Made by a program: the position numbers and the translations under genes
In this document: positions 45,356-55,512 of the stretch, piece after piece
Layout: every line of letters begins with the position of its first letter
Numbering within the stretch: the first letter of the stretch is position 1
Notes under the pieces: generated by a model
What the model was told of the DNA's origin: nothing
Seen by the model: the letters and a program-made list of their open reading frames with translations, nothing else
The model's database searches: none
Source of the DNA: a bacterium
GTDB lineage: Bacteria; Bdellovibrionota; UBA2428
Reading direction: 5' to 3'
DNA length: 64,000 nt
Assembly (NCBI GenBank): GCA_009991595.1
Contig: JAACVK010000022.1
Span: 62,001-126,000, forward strand

Positions 45356-46261
45356 TCAGTGGGTTATCACTAAGAAATCAAGTAGATTTTCTCCATTGCG
45401 ACTTAATCCCCCGCGTAGATTCTCTAGACTTGTTAGCCCTGAGCCGAATTGCATTTTACCGACTTCAGATGACTTTGTTTTTTCATCAACGCTTCGGTTG
45501 AGCTCGGCCCTTAGAGTGCTTTCCTTGTAGTAACGTAGTTTTTTGCTCACAATGGGCTGAAAGCGTGGATACCTTCTGCGAATGTGTAAATCGGAAGTAG
45601 CTTCAAGTTTAACAGGAGATGAGTCATGCTCAAATTTAGCCAATAAAGGAGCAAGAAAGCTTTGGTCAAATTGAATTAGAGGCAAGCCCTCACCATCTTC
45701 TTTCGTTCTAAAGGCAGGTCCCTTGATTTGTAATACGGCAGAGGGGGTTAAGCCATTGCGACCAATCTCAAGAGTCACTCTACGAGAAGCGGTTTCAGGT
45801 TGTGGTTCGCGAGAATTTGTTTCTCTGTAGATGGCATCGTTTCTGTCGTAAAACCCTGCATTCACCAGAGATGCAGGGGCCGAAACAGGGTCACCCATAA
45901 GTTCGAGTTCGGCCCAAAATTTTGCTGGAGGGCAGACAAAGCGGCTTCCACCAGCAAGAATTACGCATTGGTCATCATTGCGAAGCATTTTCCAAGTTCC
46001 AGTGGCTGTTCCCGTCATTGAAACAAAACTTGAGGGAACGTTGAGCACCCTGACTTCATAGCTCCTTGGTCCATACCATCGTAGTTCATAGGGAAGTTTT
46101 GTCCCAGATATGTTGAACAGGCCCTTCGCTAGAAAGGCTTGTCTTCTAATTTTTCTCATTTGTGGCTGGAAGCGCGCAATTTGCCCTGTATCAGGCACAA
46201 AGGCAAAAACATTGCTGAGGAAGAAGGCTTGGATGAAAGTCATTAGGATGAGCTTTTGCAT
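45356..46261 (-). CDS. secreted hypothetical protein
   Basis: 301 aa, N-terminal signal-like sequence. Confidence 0.7.
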   Translation of the reverse strand: MQKLILMTFIQAFFLSNVFAFVPDTGQIARFQPQMRKIRRQAFLAKGLFNISGTKLPYELRWYGPRSYEVRVLNVPSSFVSMTGTATGTWKMLRNDDQCVILAGGSRFVCPPAKFWAELELMGDPVSAPASLVNAGFYDRNDAIYRETNSREPQPETASRRVTLEIGRNGLTPSAVLQIKGPAFRTKEDGEGLPLIQFDQSFLAPLLAKFEHDSSPVKLEATSDLHIRRRYPRFQPIVSKKLRYYKESTLRAELNRSVDEKTKSSEVGKMQFGSGLTSLENLRGGLSRNGENLLDFLVITH

Positions 46262-46274
46262 ATGAGAGTTATAT

Positions 46275-46316
46275 CATAACAAAAAAAACGCCTCTTCCGG
46301 GGGAAGGAAGAGGCGC
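46275..46316 (-). terminator. Rho-independent terminator downstream of the Gly/Pro-rich gene
   Basis: cgcctcttcc...ggaagaggcg inverted repeat followed (minus strand) by a T-run. Confidence 0.8.
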
Positions 46317-46366
46317 TGCGTAGAACTTCCCATTGGGGGGGGAGGGGGAGGAAAGTTCTTAGGGGA

Positions 46367-47155
46367 CTAGTTTATAAACGGATTATGTCCAGTTCTTGGA
46401 TCCAAATTTGTTGTGCGCTGACCACCTAAAAATACAGGAGTTGGCTGAGGTGTCGTTCTTACAACTGTGTTTCGGCAAGCCTGAACAGGGAACACGTTGG
46501 TTGTTTGTGCAGAAAGGCCCATGCCTAATGCTGCGATTAACTGTCCATTGCCACCTAATGAGCTTCCACCAAGATTGATGTTTACTCCGGCGTTACCGTA
46601 GCCGCCACCGTTGCCCATTCCGGCATATCCATACATGGCAGGAGGAGGAGCGTAGTATCCACCGCCTATTCCGCCGTTAGCAAGAGCGCCACCGCAAGGT
46701 ATGCAAGGTCCAGATGGAAATGGCATCGGTCTTGGGTAAGCAGGAGGATGTGGCATTGGAGGTCGAGGTGCGGCAATCGGAGGTCGTGCCGCAAAAGGAG
46801 GGGGTATTGGTAGAGGTCTTGGACCAATGGGACCAACGGGGCCAGGTCCCATGCCGGGAATTCCGGGGCCATAGCCACCGCCGCCAGTAATTCCACCACC
46901 GTAATATCCACAAGCTGAGCCTATACCGTATAGGCTATTAAAGCCGGCACCGTAAGGCATAGAGGGAGCTCCAATGAAGCCGTTACCTTGGCCATAGGAC
47001 ATTCCAAGGTTAACTCCGTAGCCAGATCCAGAGCCGTAGGCCCCATTTGAACTGTTGTAGCCAACCCCAAGGTTAACTCCAAAGCTAGATCGTGTTTGGC
47101 TATGTCCAGTTATGCTTAAGGCTAAAACCGCCACTGCTAAAATTGTATTTCTCAT
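46367..47155 (-). CDS. secreted Gly/Pro/Tyr-rich low-complexity protein
   Basis: 262 aa with signal-like N-terminus, repeated GVNLGxxY motifs and GGG/PPP tracts. Confidence 0.75.
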   Translation of the reverse strand: MRNTILAVAVLALSITGHSQTRSSFGVNLGVGYNSSNGAYGSGSGYGVNLGMSYGQGNGFIGAPSMPYGAGFNSLYGIGSACGYYGGGITGGGGYGPGIPGMGPGPVGPIGPRPLPIPPPFAARPPIAAPRPPMPHPPAYPRPMPFPSGPCIPCGGALANGGIGGGYYAPPPAMYGYAGMGNGGGYGNAGVNINLGGSSLGGNGQLIAALGMGLSAQTTNVFPVQACRNTVVRTTPQPTPVFLGGQRTTNLDPRTGHNPFIN

Positions 47156-47304
47156 ATAAGCTCCTAAAATTACTTTCTTATTAGATAGATTGCATGAGGC
47201 GTGCCAAAGGCTTAAGTGCCTGTATTTGCGGAACCTAGAAATAATCGATACTTATCGGCAGCGTGTGATTTTTGAGGTATTGTATAGATTCTAGACAGAG
47301 GTGA

Positions 47305-48228
47305 GTGATGAGCAAGATTAATTTAATAAATGCAAGACGTTACATTTTGGCACTAAGCCTTTCCACGGCTCCATTTCTGACAAAAATTGTAAAAGCTCGT
47401 GAAATCTTACCCGATCCCATGGGCCAGCTAGGCTCTGATACCAAAGCTATGGGTTCTACAGCTGTTACTAGAGCAGGAGGCTACTCTACTCTAATAGTGA
47501 ACCCTGGAGCCGCAGCCTTCGATGAAGATTACGTTTTAGGCCTAGGCTATCTAGGCTCAGCCCGAACACTGACCGCCTCTCTGGTTGACAACAAAAGCAG
47601 CTTTATTGGTGGAGGTTTGTATTACAACCGCAGAGACACCAAAAAGGGCGACATAAGTAATTCCTCCGCTGGTGATTTTAGACGAACCGAGGATCGTGTG
47701 GGCCTTTCTTTTTTTGGAAAAGCATCCGACGCGATTGGTGTTGGTGCAGGGGTTAAGTGGGCAAGAAGACAAAGCTCTGTCGTTGTTAGCAATGAAAGCA
47801 ATTTAAATGGCGACATTGGAGCTTTAATTAAGCTGCAGGGTGATTTGCGCATCGGAGCTAGTATCGTGAATATTTTCGATGATGACAAAGGGCTTCACCC
47901 TAGGTCTATCCACATCGGAGTGTCGCAAACGACCATGAAGAAGCTTACGGTGAGTGCAGAAATGAGCTTCATCGAAAAGCCTGCTTTGGACTCCCAGTTT
48001 AGTTTGCTTAGTTCAAGTCGTTTTACTTGGGGTGTTGGCGGAGAATACAGACTTGATAGTTTTTCTTTTCGAGGTGGCTATCGTGATGCTCGTCCCTGGA
48101 ATCAGCGCTGGGTGACCGGTGGTGTGGGGGTGAGAGCGGATAAGTTTGAAGCAAACTACGCCTTTGAAGGGCTTGTTGATGGTGTTGGCGAGAGCTTACA
48201 CAACGTCAGTCTATCTGTTTACTTTTAA
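47305..48228 (+). CDS. outer-membrane beta-barrel-like protein
   Basis: Signal-like N-terminus, alternating amphipathic strands, NPGAAAF motif as in FadL/PorV-like proteins, aromatic C-terminal SLSVYF. Confidence 0.65.
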   Translation: MMSKINLINARRYILALSLSTAPFLTKIVKAREILPDPMGQLGSDTKAMGSTAVTRAGGYSTLIVNPGAAAFDEDYVLGLGYLGSARTLTASLVDNKSSFIGGGLYYNRRDTKKGDISNSSAGDFRRTEDRVGLSFFGKASDAIGVGAGVKWARRQSSVVVSNESNLNGDIGALIKLQGDLRIGASIVNIFDDDKGLHPRSIHIGVSQTTMKKLTVSAEMSFIEKPALDSQFSLLSSSRFTWGVGGEYRLDSFSFRGGYRDARPWNQRWVTGGVGVRADKFEANYAFEGLVDGVGESLHNVSLSVYF

Positions 48229-48366
48229 AGCACTCAGATTTTCGCAATTTAGACACTGTCTGACAAATTTCGTTGTTAGAGCTTCACATCGTTCACTAGC
48301 CTACGTATTTTCAGACCTTTAGAGCGCCCTTACCCTGGCATTAACATTGCACTCATACATGCGCTT

Positions 48367-48771
48367 ATGAATTCGACGAAAATAACACTTGGTCTTATGT
48401 TCCTTATGGTTTCTCTTTTCACCTTTTCGGTTTCTGCTGCCCCTCAAAAAGCTAAATCTCGAAATTGTTCCGTTCGCTATGAGTTGCACTACAGAACAGC
48501 TGATTTTCTATATACAAATACAGTGATGTTTGGGAGCTCCGAAGAGCGAGAGGTCGTTTGCTCGCTCTTTAAGCAAGCTATTCAGTCTGCAGACTCTCTA
48601 GTTGATATTTATGGACGTGACTTCGAATGTATAGGGAGTGCAGAGAACTTGGTCGATAGAAAAACACTCCGTTCAACTGTGATTGAAACACACCTAAACG
48701 CTCTCAGTGACTCTTTAGAAGGGTTTAATAAGAAACACAGCGATGACCATAATTTCTCTCCGTGCAAATAA
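48367..48771 (+). CDS. secreted hypothetical protein with conserved Cys
   Basis: 134 aa, signal peptide ending VSAA, four mature cysteines. Confidence 0.6.
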   Translation: MNSTKITLGLMFLMVSLFTFSVSAAPQKAKSRNCSVRYELHYRTADFLYTNTVMFGSSEEREVVCSLFKQAIQSADSLVDIYGRDFECIGSAENLVDRKTLRSTVIETHLNALSDSLEGFNKKHSDDHNFSPCK

Positions 48772-48781
48772 GAAAAGCTTG

Positions 48782-49630
48782 TTAATCAAGCTTTCTAAAC
48801 TCCATTATCCCTTGATGGCAAATGGCAAAGTCGTATCGAACAGGGTCTTCGGGACAGATCTTTAACAAAAAAGCAGTCAATTCTTCAGACATTTTCCAAG
48901 AGATATTCTTTCTCTTGGTCGCACCATTCTTTATTGCCCATTTGTAGAGATGAGTGTCGACTGGGATAAAGAGTCTAGAAACACAAGGTCTGGGAAGTTG
49001 AGGGTTCAATAGCTCCTCAGATTGCCAAAGCCCGGTATCAATTTCATCTTTTCGAATCATCCACTTTAACCATAGCAAAAAACGTTTACAAGAACTGCCT
49101 CGTGCTGGTGAGGCCGCAAACCAACTGGCCCCTGTTCCAGGGTTCTTGCTTTTTGTCATAGGCGCTAAAGCTTCACAAAAGTTTTCAAGATGAAGCTTGG
49201 GGTTAGAATCAAATTTTCTTTGAAAGAGTTCAGCGATACTTTTGTTTGATTGAAAAATTGAATGGAGGTTTCCAAAAAGCTCAACAATATCAAAATGGGT
49301 GTTGAGTCTGTGTTTCCATCCTTTAACGACAGAGTTTAACTTCCGTTTATCAAAATCTTTTTCTAAAAATTTTCGAAGGCCAGAGCCATTTTCTTGAACG
49401 CCTAAGGCGCCAAGCCTTTGTAAAAGAAGAGTAAGCGATTTTCTGCTCTGCTCGACTCTTCCGTAGGCAAGCCCTGCGGCCAAAAGAGAAACAATTTCAA
49501 AGTCGAACGGGCAAAGGCTAGCGTCTAATAATCCGAGAGGGTCCCAGTTGAGATATTCTCTCTTGTTGTATTTAAGATATAAGGACTCAAGTGAGTTCTT
49601 TAAGCGCAATTGCTTTTGGGTAGGCTTCAT
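48782..49630 (-). CDS. DUF2400/TIGR02757 family protein
   Basis: LKNSLESLYLKYNKREYLNWDPLG...LAAGLAYGRVEQSRKSLTLLLQRLG; PVDTHLYKWA. Confidence 0.85.
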   Translation of the reverse strand: MKPTQKQLRLKNSLESLYLKYNKREYLNWDPLGLLDASLCPFDFEIVSLLAAGLAYGRVEQSRKSLTLLLQRLGALGVQENGSGLRKFLEKDFDKRKLNSVVKGWKHRLNTHFDIVELFGNLHSIFQSNKSIAELFQRKFDSNPKLHLENFCEALAPMTKSKNPGTGASWFAASPARGSSCKRFLLWLKWMIRKDEIDTGLWQSEELLNPQLPRPCVSRLFIPVDTHLYKWAIKNGATKRKNISWKMSEELTAFLLKICPEDPVRYDFAICHQGIMEFRKLD

Positions 49631-49675
49631 TCTTCTTGGAATGAAGCCTAGTCCAAAGAGCGTTTGTCGGCAATC

Positions 49676-50329
49676 TTAGTTGTCGAAGCAGGTTCTGCCT
49701 TTATCAGAATCGCCATAGCTAGCGTAATACCAATTACGCTTACCGTGAGGGGACTCTGCTCCAAGGTGGATGGAGTCTCCTCCTAGACCGATTTGCATAT
49801 TGAGTGAAGACTTCCAAAAGCTGCATAGCCAGTTTTGTGCTTTTCTTCGGCTGCTTTGACTCGGAAAGTCCATATCAATAGCGCGGGCTGTGATGTGATC
49901 ACTAGAGCTAGCTCCACCTACCCTGGAGTTGTAGCAGGTTGGACGATACCAGTTTCTAATATAAGGGGTTGCACCTGCAACACTAGCAATCTTTTGCGCC
50001 CAAAGAGCAAGTGCAGCGCCTCTAACCCATGAGCTTTGGCTCGGAAGGAGTTGCGTTAGACCACATGCTCTAGCGGCAGACTTGTTGTAGGGTTCAATTA
50101 TTTCTAAAGCTGAAAAACGGGTAACTTTTGAATCTCGCATAAAGTCTCGGAAACCATTTCCAGAATTAGAATAGTTAGAGGGGTTGACAACTTTCCCTCC
50201 GTTATCTCTCACCATCTTCTCCCATCTTCCCTGTTCAGAGTTGGCTGGTGGTTTGGATCCCATTGAAAAGGCAAAGCTAGTTGAGAAAGCGAAAGCGGCA
50301 AGTAGCAGTTTGTTGATTGAAAAAAACAT
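49676..50329 (-). CDS. secreted M15-type peptidase-like protein
   Basis: Signal peptide; SSDHITARAIDMDF resembles the SxHxxxxAxD metal-binding motif of M15 peptidases. Confidence 0.65.
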   Translation of the reverse strand: MFFSINKLLLAAFAFSTSFAFSMGSKPPANSEQGRWEKMVRDNGGKVVNPSNYSNSGNGFRDFMRDSKVTRFSALEIIEPYNKSAARACGLTQLLPSQSSWVRGAALALWAQKIASVAGATPYIRNWYRPTCYNSRVGGASSSDHITARAIDMDFPSQSSRRKAQNWLCSFWKSSLNMQIGLGGDSIHLGAESPHGKRNWYYASYGDSDKGRTCFDN

Positions 50330-50555
50330 ATTTAGGCCTCCTGTTCTTTAGTTTTTTCGGAAGACCTATGAGATTAATTAAGAATATTAGCTCGACGAAA
50401 AATCAAAACTTTGGCGGGTTTCACTCAGCAGTGGTTAGTAGAGGCGTTGAAAGTTTTTTTACTTTGAGGGAAGGCCTTAATACTTCTGTGCACTGAAATT
50501 TGACGCAGTTACAATAAAGAGTCATTAGAGGGGAAACTGTTGATTGCGTCGAATA

Positions 50556-53078
50556 TTATTTCAAGTGAGCAGCTTTAACTTTGTCCCAATCTTGAACTTG
50601 CTGACGATAGTAACTTAAGTCTTCAAGAGCAGCCTCTACTGCGTTCGGGTCGTCTATTTGTATTTGAGTATGGGCTTTGTCTGCGCCCATTTTCATCCAC
50701 CCTTCGACTTGGGCCAAATTTATAAAAGCCTTAAAGCCTTGGGTGTTAATGGATTCTGGTCTCAAAAGAGAAGACTCCAGCTGCCGTTGCTTGCCAAATT
50801 TCATGAGTTGATTGATCCATTCTTTTTCGTCCCATGAGTTTTTTGGATTCTTCTTGAGCAAGAGCAAGGCTGTTTCTATGGTTTCTAAAATGTCGTCTAT
50901 AAGGTGGCTGTAAAACGAAAAGCAAAGATTCTCGTTTAGGTCTTTAATTCGATCAAAGAACTCTTCCTTTTCGGAAAAGAAGAATTCAAACTCTAAAAAG
51001 TCGCGTAATCGAAGAATTCGACTTTTATCGATAAAGCCTGCAAGTCCAACAATGGCGGGTAGTGTGAAACAATGAATCACATTGTTCTTGTAGTAAAGAG
51101 CCTGAACTCTATTCTTGTCGGGAATTCTGATTCCTTTACTTCCATCTTGAAGCTCGTAGCTTTCGGCGACACCTTCTTCGAGAAGCTTGGCGAGAGATCT
51201 CCTTGAAGACGCAATGAAATCTTTATCCATTTCTTCGGTGAGAGGAGACCCTAAAATTTCAACATCCTTTTTTATGCGCTCGAGCCAAGCAATCAGTTCG
51301 GTTTCAGCCATTGCAGCACCTGGCTTTGCTGTTAGAACGGCGCAAACTAATCCCAGCGCTGTAATGGGAATGCTTTCGTTAATTCGGTGACAGATTTCGA
51401 AGGCCAATTTTTGGACGCCGAAGCGAGCGTCCAATTCTTCTACCTTTTCAACTCTGGCGACATCTCGAGTCCAGTCTTTTAAAGGAATGCTCTTTGCAAA
51501 TCTTAGGTGAACGTGCCCAAAGCTTTTAAAAACAAAACTACTAGAGCGAATTAAGTTCGCTACGCTTTCTTTTTGTTTCTTCTCTCCTTCGAGCTCTCGT
51601 TTGTGAGCCGTTCCCTCTGTAACTTTGTCATAGGTAATAGACACGGGGACAATGCGAACATCTTCCTTGAGCTCTTTCTTAAGGTAGGCTTCAAAAACCA
51701 TTTTCAGAATGCCATAACGAGGAGGCGCTAGTTTTCCCGTTCGCGACCTTCCACCTTCTATAAAAAATTCAAAAGGAATTCTTCCATTCAGAAGCGAGTT
51801 CACATAACGACGAAGAATTTCCGTATAGAGTTTGTCCCCCTTAAAGCTTCTGCGAATAAATATAGCTCCCCCACGTTTTAAGAAAGAGCCAACAGGCCAG
51901 AAGTTTAAGTTGATCCCTGCAATCACGTGCGGTGCCATGAATTGTTCTTTGTAGAGCAAGTAGCTCAGTAGAAGGAAGTCGAAGTAGCTTCGGTGGTTTG
52001 GGACAAAAATTATCGAGCCCTGCCGAGAGTCCTCTCTGAGGGCTTCTATCTGTTGACTTTTGTAGGTCACTCCTTTGTAAATCGTTTTAAAAAGGCGCCC
52101 TAGCATCCAGCTCGCTATCTCCGTGATGAAGTAGCTGTATTTGGCGGCCATTTCGTGGAGTAATTTTGTTGCTCGCTTAAGTGTGGCTTTCTCACTTTTT
52201 TCTTCTTCGGCAGCGAGTGAACGCACAAAAGTTTGGAAAGAGGTATTCCGTAAAATTTGTTCTTCAAGAAGGCTTGTGGATTTATAAGTAGGACCTAGAA
52301 GAATACGTTTTTCTGTTTGAATGGAAAGGTAGCTTTGTCGACGAATCTTTCGAGGCTCGGACTCAGAGGCTTCTATTACATCCGCAAGGCGCAACATGCT
52401 TTTTGAGTAGCCTCGAATCATTAAGATGAGCTTTCTTAAGCCTCTTGGTTTGTAGGGGTCTCCTAAAAGGAAATACCAGGGAATAGATAGAGGGGCGCTG
52501 ATTGCTCGTAGAAACCAAGTGTGAATGTCTTTTGGAGTTTCTTCTCGGTAGCGTCCGGCCCGCCTCCAAACGAAAACGACAGGAACAACTAAAAGCTTCG
52601 GATGTTCCTGTCGGAGGTATGTAAGATACTTTTCACCTTTAGGCGTTTGGTCATAACTATTGAAGGAATTAAGTTTGAAGTTAATGAAGATTGGATTTCC
52701 CTTTTTTAATTCTTCAGAACATAGTTTTACGTGGGAATTACGCCTTGGAAGAAGATGAAACGCTGTGGCAACTCGAGAGAGGTTTTGAGAGAAAAAATCG
52801 AGCCAAAATCGGGAAATGCCTAATCCCATGTTGAGTTGGAAGGTGTTCCCGAAACGCTCTCGAAAAAAAAGACGCACTGCCGAAAACTCAATAAATCCAG
52901 CATCGAACAACACAAAGGCAATCGGGCGGTCGGGGGCAAAGTCGCGAAGCTGAGCGACTTGATTGACGAAGCTTTCTTCGGTTTCAAAACTTCTAAAAAG
53001 CAGTTTACTCAGAAAGCTTGGTATCTTTGGTAATAACACTTCTTCTATATACAACAAAGCGTTGTAATTTATCGACAA
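50556..53078 (-). CDS. plsB: glycerol-3-phosphate 1-O-acyltransferase PlsB-like
   Basis: IIFVPNHRSYFDFLLLSYLLY (HxxxxD), GGAIFIRRSF, FFIEGGRSRTGKLAPPRYGIL, VRIVPVSITYDKVTEG. Confidence 0.93.
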   Translation of the reverse strand: MSINYNALLYIEEVLLPKIPSFLSKLLFRSFETEESFVNQVAQLRDFAPDRPIAFVLFDAGFIEFSAVRLFFRERFGNTFQLNMGLGISRFWLDFFSQNLSRVATAFHLLPRRNSHVKLCSEELKKGNPIFINFKLNSFNSYDQTPKGEKYLTYLRQEHPKLLVVPVVFVWRRAGRYREETPKDIHTWFLRAISAPLSIPWYFLLGDPYKPRGLRKLILMIRGYSKSMLRLADVIEASESEPRKIRRQSYLSIQTEKRILLGPTYKSTSLLEEQILRNTSFQTFVRSLAAEEEKSEKATLKRATKLLHEMAAKYSYFITEIASWMLGRLFKTIYKGVTYKSQQIEALREDSRQGSIIFVPNHRSYFDFLLLSYLLYKEQFMAPHVIAGINLNFWPVGSFLKRGGAIFIRRSFKGDKLYTEILRRYVNSLLNGRIPFEFFIEGGRSRTGKLAPPRYGILKMVFEAYLKKELKEDVRIVPVSITYDKVTEGTAHKRELEGEKKQKESVANLIRSSSFVFKSFGHVHLRFAKSIPLKDWTRDVARVEKVEELDARFGVQKLAFEICHRINESIPITALGLVCAVLTAKPGAAMAETELIAWLERIKKDVEILGSPLTEEMDKDFIASSRRSLAKLLEEGVAESYELQDGSKGIRIPDKNRVQALYYKNNVIHCFTLPAIVGLAGFIDKSRILRLRDFLEFEFFFSEKEEFFDRIKDLNENLCFSFYSHLIDDILETIETALLLLKKNPKNSWDEKEWINQLMKFGKQRQLESSLLRPESINTQGFKAFINLAQVEGWMKMGADKAHTQIQIDDPNAVEAALEDLSYYRQQVQDWDKVKAAHLK

Positions 53079-53106
53079 TTGTTTGTTTAGGTTCTACGAA
53101 GGAGGG

Positions 53107-53586
53107 ATGACGAATTTGCGTAGATTAATGCTAGTTCTTTCAATAGCTTTCGGGCTTTCCTCTCAGGCTCAACAAGTCAAAATAGGCGGACAGATTGGTG
53201 GATTCGGCAGCAACGACAGCTCTTCTATCGGTTTTGGCGCTTTAATCGATGTAAATCCTTATGATTGGATTTCTTTCCAGGCAGATGGTGCATATGGAAC
53301 GGTTTCTGGAAACGACCTTTGGTATGTGAGTCCGGCTTTGGTGGTTTATCCAGTTGATTACTCTGAGTTTAAGTTGGGTTTAATTGGCGGCGCGGGTTTT
53401 TATGGTTTTCCTGAAATCTCCACTAAGTTTGGGCTAAATTTAGGAGCCACCGGTGACTTTGCTTTAACGGATAGTTTCGTGGTTGGAATGCAAACTCGCT
53501 ATCATTGGGTTTTTGATTCAACGGATGACTTGTGGTCTGTTTTTATAACGGCGGCCTATCGATTTGATGTTGGCGGCGGGTGGTAG
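53107..53586 (+). CDS. outer-membrane beta-barrel protein
   Basis: Signal peptide, alternating strands, C-terminal YRFDVGGGW; SD ggaggg before ATG 53107. Confidence 0.65.
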   Translation: MTNLRRLMLVLSIAFGLSSQAQQVKIGGQIGGFGSNDSSSIGFGALIDVNPYDWISFQADGAYGTVSGNDLWYVSPALVVYPVDYSEFKLGLIGGAGFYGFPEISTKFGLNLGATGDFALTDSFVVGMQTRYHWVFDSTDDLWSVFITAAYRFDVGGGW

Positions 53587-53589
53587 AAG

Positions 53590-53802
53590 ATGGCTGATGT
53601 AACCTCTAATATGACAGGAACTGTTTGGAAAATTTTGGTCAACCCTGGTGATAAAGTTGCGTTAGATCAAGATGTAATAATTTTGGAAAGTATGAAAATG
53701 GAAATGATGGTTCCCTCCACTGAAGAAGGAACCGTTAAAGAGATCAAAGTTAAAATTGATGATTTTGTTCAGGAGGGACAGGTCCTTCTTACTCTTGAAT
53801 AG
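53590..53802 (+). CDS. stand-alone biotin carboxyl carrier domain protein
   Basis: 70 aa biotinyl/lipoyl fold with VIILESMKMEMMVPS biotinylation motif. Confidence 0.93.
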   Translation: MADVTSNMTGTVWKILVNPGDKVALDQDVIILESMKMEMMVPSTEEGTVKEIKVKIDDFVQEGQVLLTLE

Positions 53803-53812
53803 AAAGGGCTAG

Positions 53813-54739
53813 ATGATTCCCAGTGCTCAAATATTTGAAGTAGGTCTTAGGGATGGGCTTCAAAGTGAAAAAAGAACGTTTTCTTTGGATGAGAAAATTC
53901 GACTCTTTCAAAATCTTTTAGAAGCAGGTCTTAAGAACATAGAAATTGGCTCCTTCGTTCGTTCCGATAGAATTGCACAATTGGCAGATACGCCTGAGCT
54001 TTTGCAGAAGGCAAAAGAGCTTTTAAAGACTTCCGACAATAAGGCTAGTTTGTGGGCCTTTATTCCAAACTTAAAAGGTTTGTTGACCGCAATTCCTCTG
54101 GGGCTTGATGGCGCAAGCGTTTTTTATTCCTGCTCTGAAACCTTTGCACAAAAAAACGTGAATCGAGACAAGACAAAACTCCTAAAGGAGTTAAAGCAAC
54201 TAAAAGTTGAAATTGATAAGAGTAAAGTTCAATCCCGAGCCTATCTTTCTACTATTGTGCATTGCCCATACGAGGGAGAGGTTTCAATGGACTCTGTTTC
54301 AGAGAGCGTTACTCAGCTAGTGGATTTAGGTTTTAAAAAAATCGCATTGAGTGACACAACCGGCCATGCAACGCCACTGAAAACAAAAAAATTAGTGGAG
54401 ACATTGTTAAAAAAGCATCCTGCCTCTTTGTTTTCACTTCACATGCACGACACTCGCGGTCTTGCGCTAGCTAACGTTTGGGAGGGGGCTCAGCTAGGAA
54501 TCACAGAGTTCGATTCATCAGTTGCCGGCTTAGGCGGCTGTCCATATGCGCCCGGTGCCTCTGGAAATTTAGCAACGGAGGACCTTGTGTATCTTTTTGA
54601 GAATACTCTCATCTCAACAGGGGTTGATTTAAAGAAGTTGGCTAAGGCGGGCTTTCTTGTTGAAAGTTGTTTGGGCCGAAAACTGTTTTCAAAAGTTCTA
54701 CGAAGTTTGGAGGGCGAAAATGTCTCTTGTTCTAGTTGA
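53813..54739 (+). CDS. hydroxymethylglutaryl-CoA lyase
   Basis: EVGLRDGLQSEK, LSDTTGHATP, LHMHDTRGLALANV, GGCPYAPGASGNLATEDLVYLFE. Confidence 0.95.
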   Translation: MIPSAQIFEVGLRDGLQSEKRTFSLDEKIRLFQNLLEAGLKNIEIGSFVRSDRIAQLADTPELLQKAKELLKTSDNKASLWAFIPNLKGLLTAIPLGLDGASVFYSCSETFAQKNVNRDKTKLLKELKQLKVEIDKSKVQSRAYLSTIVHCPYEGEVSMDSVSESVTQLVDLGFKKIALSDTTGHATPLKTKKLVETLLKKHPASLFSLHMHDTRGLALANVWEGAQLGITEFDSSVAGLGGCPYAPGASGNLATEDLVYLFENTLISTGVDLKKLAKAGFLVESCLGRKLFSKVLRSLEGENVSCSS

Positions 54740-55496
54740 AAAACGGGATACTCATGTTGAAGTTGTTTTGAATCGTGTTGATAAGCACAATGCCCTATCT
54801 ATGAAGATGATTGAGGAGCTTACTTCGCTTTTTAAATCTTTAGAGAGCGATTCCAAAGGCGATAAATGGCAATCTCTTGTTATTCGTTCGGCTAGCTCCA
54901 AGGCCTTTTGTGCGGGGGCTGATTTAACTGAGAGAATCAGCATGAGCGATGATGAAGTTATTGTTGCTTTAGATTCTTTGCGTTCTTTGATGAGCGCTAT
55001 TGAAAAGTTTCCTTTACCAACACTGGCCGTGTTGGAAGGTGTTGCGTTTGGTGGTGGGTTAGAGATGGCCTTGTGTTGTGATTTACGTTTTGCAGGTCCG
55101 AATGTTGAATATGGCCTAACTGAAACAATGCTTGCCATCATACCTGGTGCGGGCGGGACGCAAAGACTCGCGAGATTGTTGGGTGCAGCCAAAGCCAAGG
55201 AATTAATTTTTACCGCCCGACGGGTGAAGGCATCTTGCAAAGACTTTGCGCTTTTCAGCTATGTCGGAGACGACGCCTTAGAGCAGGCGCGAGCTGTGGC
55301 CACAGAAATCTCTAAAACAGGCCCGATTGCTTTGCGGGCGGCAAAAGAAGCCATTAGCTATGCGCAAACTCTTTCTATAGAGGAAGCTCTGGATTGGGAG
55401 CGTGAGTGCTACTTGAAGACATTAAAGACAGAAGATAGGCACGAAGCTCTACGAGCTTTTTCAGAGAAACGCTCTCCTAACTTTAAAGGAAAGTAA
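54720..55496 (+). CDS. enoyl-CoA hydratase/isomerase family (methylglutaconyl-CoA hydratase candidate)
   Basis: SKAFCAGADLTER, LEGVAFGGGLEMALCCDLRFA, IIPGAGGTQRLARLLG. Confidence 0.92.
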   Translation: MSLVLVEKRDTHVEVVLNRVDKHNALSMKMIEELTSLFKSLESDSKGDKWQSLVIRSASSKAFCAGADLTERISMSDDEVIVALDSLRSLMSAIEKFPLPTLAVLEGVAFGGGLEMALCCDLRFAGPNVEYGLTETMLAIIPGAGGTQRLARLLGAAKAKELIFTARRVKASCKDFALFSYVGDDALEQARAVATEISKTGPIALRAAKEAISYAQTLSIEEALDWERECYLKTLKTEDRHEALRAFSEKRSPNFKGK

Positions 55497-55512
55497 GAAA
55501 AGGAATTTGATA

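Noticed and set aside
46666-46913. Two overlapping minus-strand ORFs (81 and 78 aa)
   Set aside because: Alternate frames of the Gly/Pro-rich low-complexity gene; composition artefacts
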